Source of the DNA: Cercospora beticola
Taxonomy: Eukaryota; Ascomycota; Dothideomycetes; Mycosphaerellales; Mycosphaerellaceae
DNA length: 64,000 nt
Direction of reading: 5' to 3'
Assembly (NCBI RefSeq): GCF_033473495.1
Contig: NC_088935.1
Location: 4,526,001 to 4,590,000, forward strand
A program made the position numbers and the translations under genes. This document shows, one piece after another, positions 1 through 11,436 of the stretch. The notes beneath the pieces were generated by a model, which worked only from the letters and a program-made list of their open reading frames with translations, was not told the DNA's origin and did no database searches. Position 1 is the first letter of the stretch. The number at the start of each line of letters is the position of its first letter.

Positions 1-1379
1 ACCACCTCCGTATGACCATTCTGTGTAGCATAGCAGATGCTTTTGCCAGGCTTCAGCCGGACCTTGGAGGAATCAACACTGACACTTGAGTCGTCCACTG
101 CTGTCGACTGTGCCTTCCACCAGTCCAGCACAGAGATGTGGCCCTGGCTGCTCGCTTGCTCAAGTGCTGCCTCGGTGAACTTCAGGGGCAAGCCGGAATG
201 CTGCCACCACTCCAAAATATTGACGAATCCTGCTCGAGATGCTCCATCCAAGGCTTCGCAATTGTATTCTTTGGTGAGGAACGAAGGCGATGTCCTCCAA
301 AACTCGAGTATCTCTGTCCTGCCGAAAACGGAAGAGGCTTTGTCAGGCAAGAAAGTATGGCCGAAGGTTGCCCAGAAGAGGTCGGTGTGATTGGTCTCGA
401 GATGTACCAGCAAATCAGTCATGGCGAATCGCATAATGAGCTTGATACAAAGTTTCGAAAGCCAGCGTGGAACACTGTGCGTCGCTACGAAGTGCTTGAC
501 ATCGGCGAGATTGCCTCGCAGAAGGGTTAACTCAAGGGCCTCCATATAGTTGCGCGGTCCCTGCGGGCTGGTATGAGACGTCCATTCTGCGGGCGGTTTC
601 AAATTTGTGTAGATGTGCAATGTCTGAGCTAGCTCCCAATCGCCTGTATAATCGATGATCATGGTCCACAATTCGGGAGGCAGCATGCTGCCAGCCTGCT
701 TTGACGCCGGAGTGAAGCATGACTTATGGTGTGGCGACACATCGAGCCCAGCGCCAATGTTCATCAAGTCCACCTGGTTGCGAACGGCTTCGACCAACTC
801 ATCTGCAGCATCCCACGAAATCAGACGCTTTTGCTCGTCGACGAAGGCCCACAACATGGGTTGTAGCACCTGCACCCAATTCCACTTCTTGCGAATCTTG
901 GTGAGCTGCTTCTTGGTCATGGGATTTTCCCACATAGGTGAAGTCATGCCCGGCAGCAGCAAGATCTTCTTGGACACGTCCCAACTCCTCAGAACCTCTA
1001 ACACCAGGTTGTCTGTATGCCCATGCAGCATCTTGGCTAGGTTGTTGGCATCAAGTGGAGCGAGCACTAATAAATCCGCCCACTGGCACAGCTCGGGAGC
1101 TTCTTGCTCAATCTCCGCTGCACCGCGCGCGGCGGTCTGCCGAGCGAGGTTCGACATGGTCAGACATGATGTCGAGGCATGGAAGAAGTCCTCACTGGAG
1201 AACGCAGGGTCGAGGATGGCTCGGAGCGAGACATCGGAGAGATCTGCGAGAAGAGGTATCAGGTCCTGCACGATCTTGCGGTCGGCCACGCCAACGGAAG
1301 CAAAGATGACGTTCAGCGGGCGCGTGCTATTCAGGACGGTGCGATTGAGGCGTGCATGTTCGTCAGGTTCGTTGGGCAT
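1..1379 (-). CDS. PPCDC-like flavoprotein domain fused to ankyrin-like repeats (3' end outside window)
   Basis: The reading frame is open from an ATG at 1379 down to base 1 (459 codons); an in-frame stop at 1407-1409 fixes the start. Residues about 22-190 resemble the FMN-binding flavoprotein fold of phosphopantothenoylcysteine decarboxylase (Hal3/Cab3 family): QWADLLVLAPLDANNLAKM at about 99-117 and PGMTSPMWENPMT at 143-155. The family's active-site His, just before the WAD motif, is Ala here (about residue 94). The PAMN Asn is Thr (about 146), and no Cys-containing substrate flap is visible. A decarboxylase role is therefore unlikely. From about residue 200 the protein has ankyrin-like units of the type ILEWWQHSGLPL and VLDWWKAQ, common in fungal ankyrin proteins. 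No intron was found in this part. Family placement is fairly sure, function unknown. Confidence 0.75.
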   Translation of the reverse strand, partial: MPNEPDEHARLNRTVLNSTRPLNVIFASVGVADRKIVQDLIPLLADLSDVSLRAILDPAFSSEDFFHASTSCLTMSNLARQTAARGAAEIEQEAPELCQWADLLVLAPLDANNLAKMLHGHTDNLVLEVLRSWDVSKKILLLPGMTSPMWENPMTKKQLTKIRKKWNWVQVLQPMLWAFVDEQKRLISWDAADELVEAVRNQVDLMNIGAGLDVSPHHKSCFTPASKQAGSMLPPELWTMIIDYTGDWELAQTLHIYTNLKPPAEWTSHTSPQGPRNYMEALELTLLRGNLADVKHFVATHSVPRWLSKLCIKLIMRFAMTDLLVHLETNHTDLFWATFGHTFLPDKASSVFGRTEILEFWRTSPSFLTKEYNCEALDGASRAGFVNILEWWQHSGLPLKFTEAALEQASSQGHISVLDWWKAQSTAVDDSSVSVDSSKVRLKPGKSICYATQNGHTEV

Positions 1380-3158
1380 CGTCTGTTGGCAAGGATGGTG
1401 GTAAGGTCAGAGTCGTGAAGGGAGAGGAGTTGAAGGGGAGCGTGTCGTCGTCCTTTGGGACGTGGAGAAGCGAGGTTGGGAGGACGAGATGCAGTCGGGG
1501 CAAATCAGCGCTCCACGTGGGCGGCGCCGGCGCGAAAGGTCTCACGGGGAGGTGAGAAGAGATGGAGGGGTGCAGTGCAGCGGTCTTTGTCTTGGCCCTT
1601 CCGCCAGCACCCTTCCCACCTCGAGAGGTGACGCTGGCGGTGGCAACTTCTGCAGGAGCGGGTATGCGCTTGCATGTACATTAGCGAGTCACAGTAGCTT
1701 CTTTTACAAACCGCCACGGCGAGCCGATTCCCCCGACTACTAGACTGCACTTTCAACCGCGACCTTATAATTTGTGCCGCATGCACCCGTCACCACATGG
1801 CGAGCTTTGGGCAGGTGCACGCCGTTCGCGGACAACGCTCTGACGCTCTGCTCTGCTGCCATGCAGCACTGCAGCGCTCCATAGACCACACGAGCACTTG
1901 CATTCCAGCATGTCCATCGCGTAGGCATGAGCAGGGGCGTCGGCCGCCCAAGCTATAGTACATATGTAGCTACCTCAGCATCTGCAGTGTGTCAAGAGCC
2001 TGACCTGATTCGCGATACAGCTATGAGGTAAACGACCACAGCGTGATGGCGTGTGGTGACAGGTGGCTTGCATGCTGCACCGCGCCCGTGCCGTACACAC
2101 GTGCGAAGAGCTGTGCTGTGTGCAGCTCGTGCGGGATGCTTCTGAGACCAGAGCAGAGCCGCAGGGCTGATGGAGCGCCCTTGCCCTGGTGCAGAAGATG
2201 AGGCTCAAGTTAGTTCTATGGGTCCGCAGTAACTTAGCAGACAATAGCCAGCGGATCGGTGTGCTGTTTGGCTGTACCATCGCAACGCAGCATCGAACCT
2301 AGCTCAAGCACTCGCCAAGCACCGTCTCTCCGCGTGCCGTCGGAACGTGCAACGGTCGACATGACGGCCGCAATGGGCGGAGGACAATGCCAGCAGCATG
2401 GTGCAGGTGGAAGACTTGCGGCTGAATACCGGTCGCCGGACGGCCGAGTATCGCCGCATGCACCTCCATCCGCGCATCTTCGCGTGTGCTTGGTGCACGC
2501 TCGTTGTTGTTGTCGTCCGATTATTGCTGGCGGCGCCTCGAACGCTGCGGGAACAAAGACATCGTCAGTCGTTGCGGTGGCCCAGTCGTCCTTTGCATGT
2601 GCTGCCGCTCGGCGGACGCATGAACATCGTGGCCGCTGCACGCCAGAAGCGCGAGGCGCATCATCTCCCGATCATTGAAGTCGTTGCCACTGGCTCGAAA
2701 ACGCAAAAAGACGGGGTGGCTTGTCTGTGCTCCACTTGCATGTCGCTGCATCGATCTTTCCGCGAGGCACCACTTCCACCACCGCCCTTGCCCCTCGCCG
2801 CCGACGCCTGGTGTCGCGCCGACATTATTGACCACGACGGCGACGCGATCTCGCCTCTCCCCGCGTCCCTCGATCTACCCGTCACCACCACCTCGCCTCG
2901 TCCGCCAGTCCGCGCACACGCTCCCACGCACGCCCGAATCCCACTCATCCTCCCTCCTCTGTGCCTGCCCTTCGACTGGCCGTCTCGCAGCGAGCAGCCC
3001 ATGCAGAGAGGACGCATGTTGGCACTGCACCCTTCCACTCGGTGGTGGCGAACCGGCTTCGGCCACGACTTTTAGGTCGTGCCACGCACGAGGAGAGCAG
3101 GCAATCCGCCGGGGCGCTGCAGTAAGGACTGCGGCCACTGGCCCTGGTCGCCAGCACC
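1380..3158. other. Intergenic, divergent upstream regions
   Basis: This 1.8 kb lies between the head-to-head flavoprotein-ankyrin gene and the phytochrome gene. I see no convincing gene. Open frames here have arginine- and proline-rich translations with no family resemblance. A pyrimidine-rich stretch at about 2760-2960 upstream of the phytochrome ATG looks like a fungal promoter or 5' leader. Confidence 0.5.
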
Positions 3159-6100
3159 ATGTCCACCGGATCGGAGCACGAGACGCCGTCCAGCGAGACG
3201 CCCGACGAAGTGTCTACAACTGCTGCCAGCTCAGCGACCAACGCGCCTACAGATTACGACGATGCTACGCCACGCACAAACAAGTATCCGAACTTGTCCG
3301 TTGACGATCTACCACCTCGCCCCAGCTTAGGCCCAAGTGATCGGCCGCAGTCGCCTTCGGACAGCGCTGACGGCCAGCTGAGCCCGGCGGCAGCAGATCG
3401 TGTTTTCCCAATCCGCTCTGTCGTGTCGGTCGACCCTACACCAACGCCATTGACCAGGAGTGAGCGACCCGATGGCTACTTCCAGAATTCGGCTCATGCC
3501 CGCCGCATGTCCCTGAATGCCATCAGCACAGCTGAGCCAGTGCCACCGACAGGTACTCCTGCACGGGGCAGGCCGAATAGCAAGGAACGCAAACCAGTGC
3601 GTCGAGACAGCGAAGAGCCCGAGTCCTCAAGTCGAAAGGCGTCGACATCCACCACCGGCACTTCGCAAGTGAGCAGCTCACGGAACCGAGCACAGCCGCA
3701 GCATGTGTTGAACGAGATCATTGCCGAGACGGAGAGCGTGGGCAGTGGACATGACGTGAGGTCTACCTCGCCGAGCGAGCCAGTTTCTTCTGTGCGCGCC
3801 GCATCTGTTAAGAGCAGTGCGAAGAGTGGGCTGGACGAAACTGGACCGCTCGTCACGGCCCGCTTCAAACATGTGGTTACGGACGGTGGCCACGCCATCA
3901 TAACTGGCCGAGATGGTGACACTCTCCAACGCTGTGAAGATGAACCAATCCACATCCCAGGCGCGGTTCAGGGGTTCGGCCTTCTCATTGCGTTGGAGGA
4001 GCAACAAGAAGGCAAATTGGTCGTACGGATCGTGAGCGAAAATTCCAGGCGCCTTATAGGATATACACCACAACAGCTTTTCGCCTTAGATAGCTTCACG
4101 GACATTCTGTCGGAAGAGCAGGCCGACAATTTATTGGACCACGTGGATTTCATTCGAGATGAGGACGCAGATGTTGTGACTAATGGGCCAGAAGTTTTCA
4201 CCATGTCCATCCGTAACCCCCAAAGGAAAAGCCAAAAGTTCTGGTGTGCGATGCATATCAACGAGAGAAATCCTAACCTGGTCATTTGCGAATTTGAGCT
4301 CGAAGACGATCCTGTGAATCCGCTGGTGCCTCCCAACGACATGACCCCGGAGCCGCCGGAGGACACTCTTGACAGCCGTCCTACGGCAGAGGAGTATCTT
4401 GAAAGTACGCAGAACAGTAGCAAGCCTCTCCGTGTCTTGCGGAGTGCCCGTAAGCGAAAAGGCGAGGCTGCGGCGATGGAGGTGTTCAACATTATGAGCC
4501 AAGTTCAAGAGCAACTGGCAGCGGCCCCAAATCTCGGAAAATTCTTGAAGATTCTGGTCGGAGTTGTCAAAGAACTGACAGGTTTCCACCGTGTCATGGT
4601 GTATCAATTCGATCAACACTGGAATGGCAGGGTGGTGACAGAACTCGTCGATCCCCGTGCCACAAAGGATCTCTACAAAGGACTCAACTTTCCGGCGTCA
4701 GATATTCCCAAGCAAGCGCGAGATCTTTACAAGATCAACAAGGTGCGGATGCTGTACGATCGTGATCAGGAGACTGCTCGCCTAGTGTGCCGGACAATGG
4801 ACGACCTCGAATCACCATTGGATCTTACGTACTCATACCTGCGCGCCATGTCACCTATCCATATCAAATATCTTGGAAACATGGCGGTTCGCTCTTCCAT
4901 GTCCATTTCAATTAACGCGTTCGAGGAACTGTGGGGATTAATAGCTTGCCATTCATACGGCTCAAAAGGCATGAGGGTTTCCTTCCCCATCCGCAAGATG
5001 TGCCGTCTCGTCGGAGATTCTGCTTCTCGCAACATCGAGAGGCTTTCATATGCCTCGCGGCTGCAAGCGCGCAAGCTGATCAACACTGTACCCACCCAGA
5101 GTAATCCGTCCGGCTACATTATCGCATCTTCCGAGGACTTATTGAAACTCTTCGATGCTGACTTTGGCATGCTCTCCATCCGCGGCGAGACCAAAATCCT
5201 GGGACACCTTGAGCACTCACAAGAAGCCTTGGCGATGCTAGAATACCTCCGCATGCGATGTGTAACGAACGTGATGACCTCCCAGGACATACGTGAGGAC
5301 TTTCCCGACCTCCGTTACGCCCCCGGCTTCAAGGAAATTGCTGGCCTTCTGCTTGTGCCCCTATCTGTTGGAGGTCAGGACTTTATTGTATTTTTCCGAA
5401 AAGGACAATTGAAAGAAGTGAAGTGGGCCGGAAATCCGTACGAGAAATACATCAAAGAAGGAACGGAGGGCTACCTTGAGCCTCGAAAGAGCTTCCGCAC
5501 GTGGAGCGAGATGGTCGTTGGAAAGTGCCGCGAGTGGTCAGAGGAGGAAATTGAGACTGCAGCGGTACTCTGTTTGGTTTATGGCAAGTTCATCGAAGTA
5601 TGGCGACAGAAGGAAGCTGCTCTGCAGAACAGTCAACTCACACGCCTACTGCTGGCCAACTCGGCCCACGAAGTCCGCACACCGTTGAACGCCATCATAA
5701 ATTATCTGGAGATCGCATTGGAAGGCACACTCGATCAAGAAACGCGGGATAATCTAGCAAAATCTCATTCAGCTTCCAAATCGTTGATATATGTTATCAA
5801 CGATTTGTTGGACCTCACGAAGACAGAAGAAGGCGGCGAGCTCGTTAAGGATGAAGTTTTCGACCTGACTGCCACGCTCTATGAAGCAACAGACATGTTC
5901 AAAGGGGATGCGAGGAGGAAAAACATCTCTTACGAAGTATTCAACCGGCCAGGAATTCCACGTCAAGTCATCGGCGACCAACGCAGAATACGGCAAGCCA
6001 TCAGCAACGTGACCGCAAATGCGATCCAGAATACGCGAGAAGGAGGCGTCAAAGTCGAAATGTACGTGGCTTCTCGCGGGGAAACCCATGTCGAGGTAGA

Positions 6101-7766
6101 AATCAGCATCGCAGATTCTGGCGTCGGTATGAATGCCAAGAAGCTAGATGCTCTCTTCCGTGAGCTCGAGCAGGTTCACACTGAGACAGAAGATATGCTG
6201 GGAGAGGCCATCGTCCCTGAGCAAACGCTGCCCGATTCAACAAAGCCGGCAGAGGGCAAAACGCTTGGCCTTGGCCTAGCCGTTGTCGCGCGAATAATTC
6301 GCAACATGAACGGTCAACTCCGCCTGAAATCTGAAGAGGGGAAAGGGTCGCGCTTCGTTATACAGTTCCCATTCGAAATACCCGAGAGTGAATCCAAGCA
6401 GAAAGCACTGGAAGCAGACGGCTCGCAAGGATCAGTCACACCGCATGCCGAGCTGTCGCTCGATACCGCGGAGCAAACGACCGAGGGCATGGTGACGCTC
6501 ATTGAGCGGAGTAGCAGCTCAGGCGAGGCGCGCAGTCCTCCTGATATGGTACGCAAGAACAGCTCCGAAAGCTTCGGCAGTAAGAACAGCTATCGGTCCG
6601 GTAGGAGCAACTTCAGCAAATCCTCCAATCGTAGCAGCAAAAGCGAGGCCGACAGGTTGATCGAAGCTATCCAGGAGCCGCATCGAGTCGAAGGATGGCA
6701 CGAGAACAGCGTGCAGCGCAGCAGTAGCCGGGCTAGTAGCGGGCCCTCAAGACCGCTGATTCAGACTCGCCATTCAACAGGGGCTGAGCATAGTGACTCG
6801 ACATTCAGGACGCGTCGCAGCAGTATCGAAGCGACCGCAGGTCCTGAGCAACAGCAATTGCGAAAAGCAAGGCTTGGTCGGCCTGGGGAAAGTGAAGTAA
6901 CCGATTCCGGGACGCCCATTCGTCCTATCCGAGTGCCGGATGAATTCGCATCGCCGACAGCAGATCAGTCCCCAACCACCAGATCCCGATTAGTTAAAGC
7001 AGAGTCCATCAGCTCTCCTGGACCTAGAATCGATGCAGGGCACATGAAGGTGCTTGTCGCCGAGGACGACCCGGTTAACAGTCGCATCATCAAGAAGAGA
7101 TTGGAGAAGCTTGGTCATGAAGTTGTTCTCACTGTTAATGGAGAAGAATGTGCCAGCATATATTGTGACCGTACGGGCTTCTTCGACATTGTCTTGATGG
7201 ATATGCAGGTGAGTTGTCCAACCCCTCATTAGGTGGCGAGCATTGAGAGACTGACAATCAGGTAGATGCCCATTGTTGATGGACTCACTTCGGCCAAGAT
7301 GATCCGCTCTTTTGAGAAGTCACATCCTACCCAACTATTGTCGACACGAGCTGCTATGAACGGCCGTGTGCCAATCATCGCCGTTTCGGCATCACTCATC
7401 GAGAAAGAAAGGCAAAAATACATCAATGGTGGGTTCGACGGCTGGATACTCAAACCAATATCATTTGTTCGCTTGTCAGAGATCATGGAGGGCATAGTGG
7501 ATCAGCAAGTGCGGAAAGAGAACCTCTACCAGCCAGGATCGTGGGAACGTGGAGGATGGTTTGATGTGGCGCAGAAGGATACTTTCGCAGCCGATACCAC
7601 TCCCAATCAGGAACCACCCCAGAGCGGACCCAGAGAAGGTGTCAAGATTGCAGCCGCGATCGATGACCCTCAAGTCAAGGAAGAAGGTGACAGCGTGCAG
7701 ACGCGCGAACAGCATCGACTCGCGGGCATTCAAGAAGGCGCGTCAGAACAGGACGACGATGGTTAA
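3159..7766 (+). CDS. fphA: Fungal phytochrome, hybrid histidine kinase (PAS-GAF-PHY-HK-REC)
   Basis: Exons 3159-7208 and 7266-7766 encode about 1516 aa. The 57-nt intron (GTGAGT..TAG) is placed so that MDMQ joins MPIVDG, the standard receiver motif; an upstream CAG acceptor would hit a stop. The order is a Ser-rich N-terminus (1-235), then PAS with RCEDEPIHIPGAVQG, where Cys259 is the expected biliverdin attachment residue. GAF follows with FPASDIPKQARDLYKINKVR, then PHY, and a HisKA H-box NSAHEVRTPLNAI (His837). The ATPase has N-box NVTANAIQNTREGG and G-boxes ADSGVGM and GLGLAVV. A Ser-rich linker leads to the receiver from about 1296 (acidic pair 1303-1304, phospho-Asp1348, Lys1413). This is a red/far-red photoreceptor kinase acting by phosphorelay. 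All expected catalytic residues are present. Confidence 0.96.
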
Positions 7767-8992
7767 TGGAACCGGATACAACAGTACGATGAAACAGGAG
7801 TGAGGACTGCGATGTTCAGGGCCAGACGGGATATTGACACAGGCGATGGCTGACAGGAATGGGGCTCATCTGACAACTTTTGCTTGGATTGCCACAGGGG
7901 ACGGGTTATACACGACGACGGTACGCAAATACACGAAGACAAGAAACCTTACATGCAACTGGCATGCAGTTGCGCAATCGCTGCGAACCTATGAGACAGT
8001 AACTTTGTTGCGGAGCGTTGAGCGTTCACATTGGCGGGCTTTGGGGCAATTGTTTATTAATGCTGCTACAGACATGCTGCATGCGATCAGATCTTCGCTA
8101 TTGTTATCTCTATGGGACATACCTGCGAGCAACTAGCTTTGACCTGAAGAGGCGTTCGGGCGTGAAAGACACTAGGAGGAACACGAAGAGTCTCAAGCGA
8201 TTCGAAATCTGATATTTTTTTCGCCATTGTTTGAGGAGCGCAGCTTGGGTCGCCGTGCTATGTATTCCTGCGCACACGCCGTTCGTGAGCACCCACGTCC
8301 AGCCCTCTGGGCGACATGCGCTTGGCTGCAGTCTTCCGGCCTGGTTGCGCGTTTTAAGCCTAGCGAGGCCACAAAGCCGTGTACTGCCGTTTTGTCTTGG
8401 ATCGAGATGTTTTTATGACATCGTTTGCACGATAGATGCTTTTCTCCACCTCCTCACTCCCGAGTTTGCGGAGGCGGCAGCGCCTTCTTGGCTGGCCACA
8501 ACAGACTGTTCTTGCACCTTTCATGTCGGTAATAAGCAGCGTGTCTAGACTTCATCCGCCAGCGCTTCCGCATCGTGGCAGCGGCAGACACATATTTCAG
8601 ATATACCGCAGTGCCCAACCGATCCCGATACTACCCGCACCGCAAAGACGTGTTTTGGGAGATTTGACGATCACGTGACGGCATTTCGTGGTCCGTAGAA
8701 TTCTCGTTGCTTCGCAGACAGGCCAATCACCAATAACGGCTTGTCAAATAGCTCGTCGGAGTGGTTTGCGGTCGTGGGGCTTAGATCATACACACAAGGG
8801 ATCGTGTCCCGAGGGCATGTCGAGTGAAGGTCGAGCGAAAGTACAAAACTCTCGTGCCGCCGCACTTCCTGGAGAGGGTCACTTTATTTCTTCCTCCAGC
8901 AGCGTTTGCTTCCATCTCCACTCTCAAACTTCCGGCAACTCGTGTCCAAGTACAGACAACAACGAGGCCATAACACATCACCTGCAATCACC
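7767..8992. other. Intergenic: phytochrome 3' region and PEP carboxykinase promoter
   Basis: About 1.2 kb with no supported gene. A palindromic E-box-like CACGTG lies at 8672-8677, about 320 bp before the PEP carboxykinase ATG. The short open frames here have no recognisable similarity. Confidence 0.45.
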
Positions 8993-11133
8993 ATGGCGGC
9001 TCGCGTTAACAAGACGGCGCTGCACCCTACCGGTGTCGAGTGAGTGCTGTCCTGTCCGCCCACTGCCATGGAGCTTGCCCCGCTGACGAGAAACGCATCA
9101 CAGGCCCAAGCACGAGCACACAGAAATCGAGGAGGAGCTCCATGACCGCGCACACATCGACTACGACCGTGTGGCCATTGTAGGCCAAGCCCCCGCTGCC
9201 CCCAGACGTTGCAAGAGCTAACCGTGGCTGCAGATTGCCAATCCCTCGGTAGCGGCGTTGTACGAAGATGCATTGGTATACGAGACCGGCTCGGCCATCA
9301 CATCGACAGGCGCTCTGTCGGCATACTCAGGCGCGAAGACCGGCCGCTCGCCATCGGATAAGCGCATTGTCAAGGAGGAGGGCAGTGAGAGCGATGTGTG
9401 GTGGGGACCAGTCAACAAGCCCATGACGCCAGAGGTGAGTGTGCTCTGCTGCTGCTATTCCTTCTGCCTCTTCATCCCCCATCATGCACCATCATCGCTC
9501 GGCAGCGTACTGGACGGACTAGACGCGTTTGGCGGGGCAGCGGCTTGGCCGAAGCTGTGGTTGCCATGTCCCGCCAAACGTCATCCCCAACCTCGCATAG
9601 CCGACAATCAGCCGCGCTAGACCCCAGACGCCCGCTTGCCCGCTGCCGCTCTCTCGGGCATGACCGGACACCACACTTCACACGACTCGCGCGCGACTTC
9701 ACGTGCATCTTCACATGCTAATTTGTGTCGGCGACAGGTCTGGCGTATCAACCGCGAACGTGCCGTCGACTACCTCAACACCCGCAACCGCATCTACGTG
9801 ATCGATGGCTACGCCGGCTGGGACGAACGCTACCGCATCAACGTGCGTGTCGTCTGCGCGCGTGCCTACCATGCTTTGTTCATGTACAACATGCTCATCC
9901 GTCCTTCGCGGAAAGAGCTCGAGCACTTCCACCCCGACTACGTGATCTACAATGCCGGTGCTTTCCCTGCAAACAGATATACCACGAGTATGACCTCCAA
10001 CACATCCGTCTCTATCAACTTCCAAGAAAAGGAGATGGTTATTCTTGGAACTGAGTACGCTGGAGAAATGAAGAAGGGGTATGGCTCTCCAATGATATCT
10101 GTTTGTGAGAGGGAACACAGCTAACGATATCAGTATCTTCACTGTTCTCTTCTACGAGATGCCCGTCAAGCACAACGTGCTCACACTTCACTCCTCCGCC
10201 AACGAGGGCAAGGACGGCGATGTCACCGTCTTCTTCGGTCTGTCAGGTACCGGCAAGACCACTCTCTCCGCCGACCCCAAGCGTGCCTTGATTGGTGACG
10301 ACGAGCACTGCTGGAGCGATCGTGGTGTCTTCAACATCGAAGGTGGTTGCTACGCCAAGTGCATTGGCCTCTCCGCCGAGAAGGAACCAGATATCTTCAA
10401 CGCCATCAAGTTCGGATCCATCCTCGAAAACGTCGTGTTCGACCCAGAGACTCGTGTTGTGGACTACGACGACACCACATTGACGGAAAACACCCGTTGC
10501 GCATACCCAATCGAATACATCGAGAACACCAAGATTCCATGCATCTCAGACCACCACCCATCGAACATCATCCTCCTGACCTGCGATGCTCGTGGTGTCC
10601 TTCCTCCGATCTCCAAGTTGAGCAGCGCACAAACTATGTACCACTTCATCTCCGGTTACACCTCGAAGATGGCTGGTACCGAGCAGGGTGTGACCGAGCC
10701 TCAAGCCACTTTCTCCTCTTGCTTCGCCCAACCCTTCCTGGCCCTCCACCCAATGCGCTATGCCAAGATGTTGGCAGACAAGATCTCGCAACACAACACC
10801 AACGCTTGGCTCCTCAACACCGGCTGGACCGGTGCTGGCGCCACCACTGGCGGCAAGCGTTGCCCACTGAAGTACACTCGCGCCATCCTCGACGCCATCC
10901 ACAACGGCGAACTCGCCAAGGCAGAATACGAGACCTACGAGACCTTCAACCTCCAAGTACCAAAGACATGCACTGGTGTCCCAGATGAGCTGTTGAACCC
11001 TGCCAAGGGTTGGACCGGCACAGCATCGCTCAAGGACGAAGTCACAAAACTTGCAGAACTGTTCCAGGAGAACTTCAAGAAATACTCTGATGAGGCTACT
11101 GAGGAGGTGCAAAAGGCCGGACCAACGATTTAG
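8993..11133 (+). CDS. acuF: Phosphoenolpyruvate carboxykinase (ATP)
   Basis: Five exons (8993-9039, 9104-9179, 9234-9434, 9738-10078, 10134-11133) give 554 aa, the normal length. The enzyme converts oxaloacetate and ATP to PEP, CO2 and ADP in the cytosol, the committed step of gluconeogenesis. Visible motifs are the kinase P-loop [16 protein letters not shown] (from about residue 257), the metal/ATP segment [18 protein letters not shown], and the C-terminal [13 protein letters not shown]. Exon joins restore conserved runs such as [18 protein letters not shown] and [16 protein letters not shown]. Intron 3 is long for this gene (303 nt); reading through it meets a stop at 9618-9620. The gene is convergent with PAN2. 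Expression is probably under the AcuK-type activator encoded at 34485-36669, an inference from Aspergillus. Confidence 0.97.
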
Positions 11134-11436
11134 ACGTGTTTCTGCTGTACAACTAGATTGCAGCGCTTTTTGACATGATGATGAGATAACTTTTGGCGCA
11201 GAGCACAGGGCGTTCACCAGGACTGACTACCAGCTGATTGTTTAGACGCTCGCCCAATTGAAAAATCAGAAACAATACCCATTCAGTTTCAGTGTTCATT
11301 CACGCCCTATCCTAGTCTACTGTCGCGTCAGTGTCTCATTGCCCTTGACATCTATCGTCTGTTCACTGATCGAAACTGCCGGCCGACGATTTGCCATTTT
11401 CCCTTGCTCAACACTCCCATCAGCTAACAGTCCTCT
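11134..11436. other. Short convergent intergenic region
   Basis: 303 bp between the stop codons of PEP carboxykinase and PAN2. It must hold both 3' untranslated regions; nothing else is evident. Confidence 0.5.

Noticed and set aside
2398..3075. 225-codon plus-strand open frame before the phytochrome gene
   Set aside because: It starts with ATG but has improbable composition and no family resemblance; it lies in the probable promoter or leader.
8190..8225. GATTCGAA followed by a T run, reminiscent of a tRNA 3' end
   Set aside because: There is no A-box, no cloverleaf can be drawn, and the B-box lacks its final Cs.
8556..8771. CCG-CCG and CGG-CGG pairs before the PEP carboxykinase gene as AcuK/AcuM sites
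   Set aside because: Both pairs have 9-base spacers (8556-8570 and 8757-8771), not the 7 bases described for AcuK/AcuM, so I do not call them.
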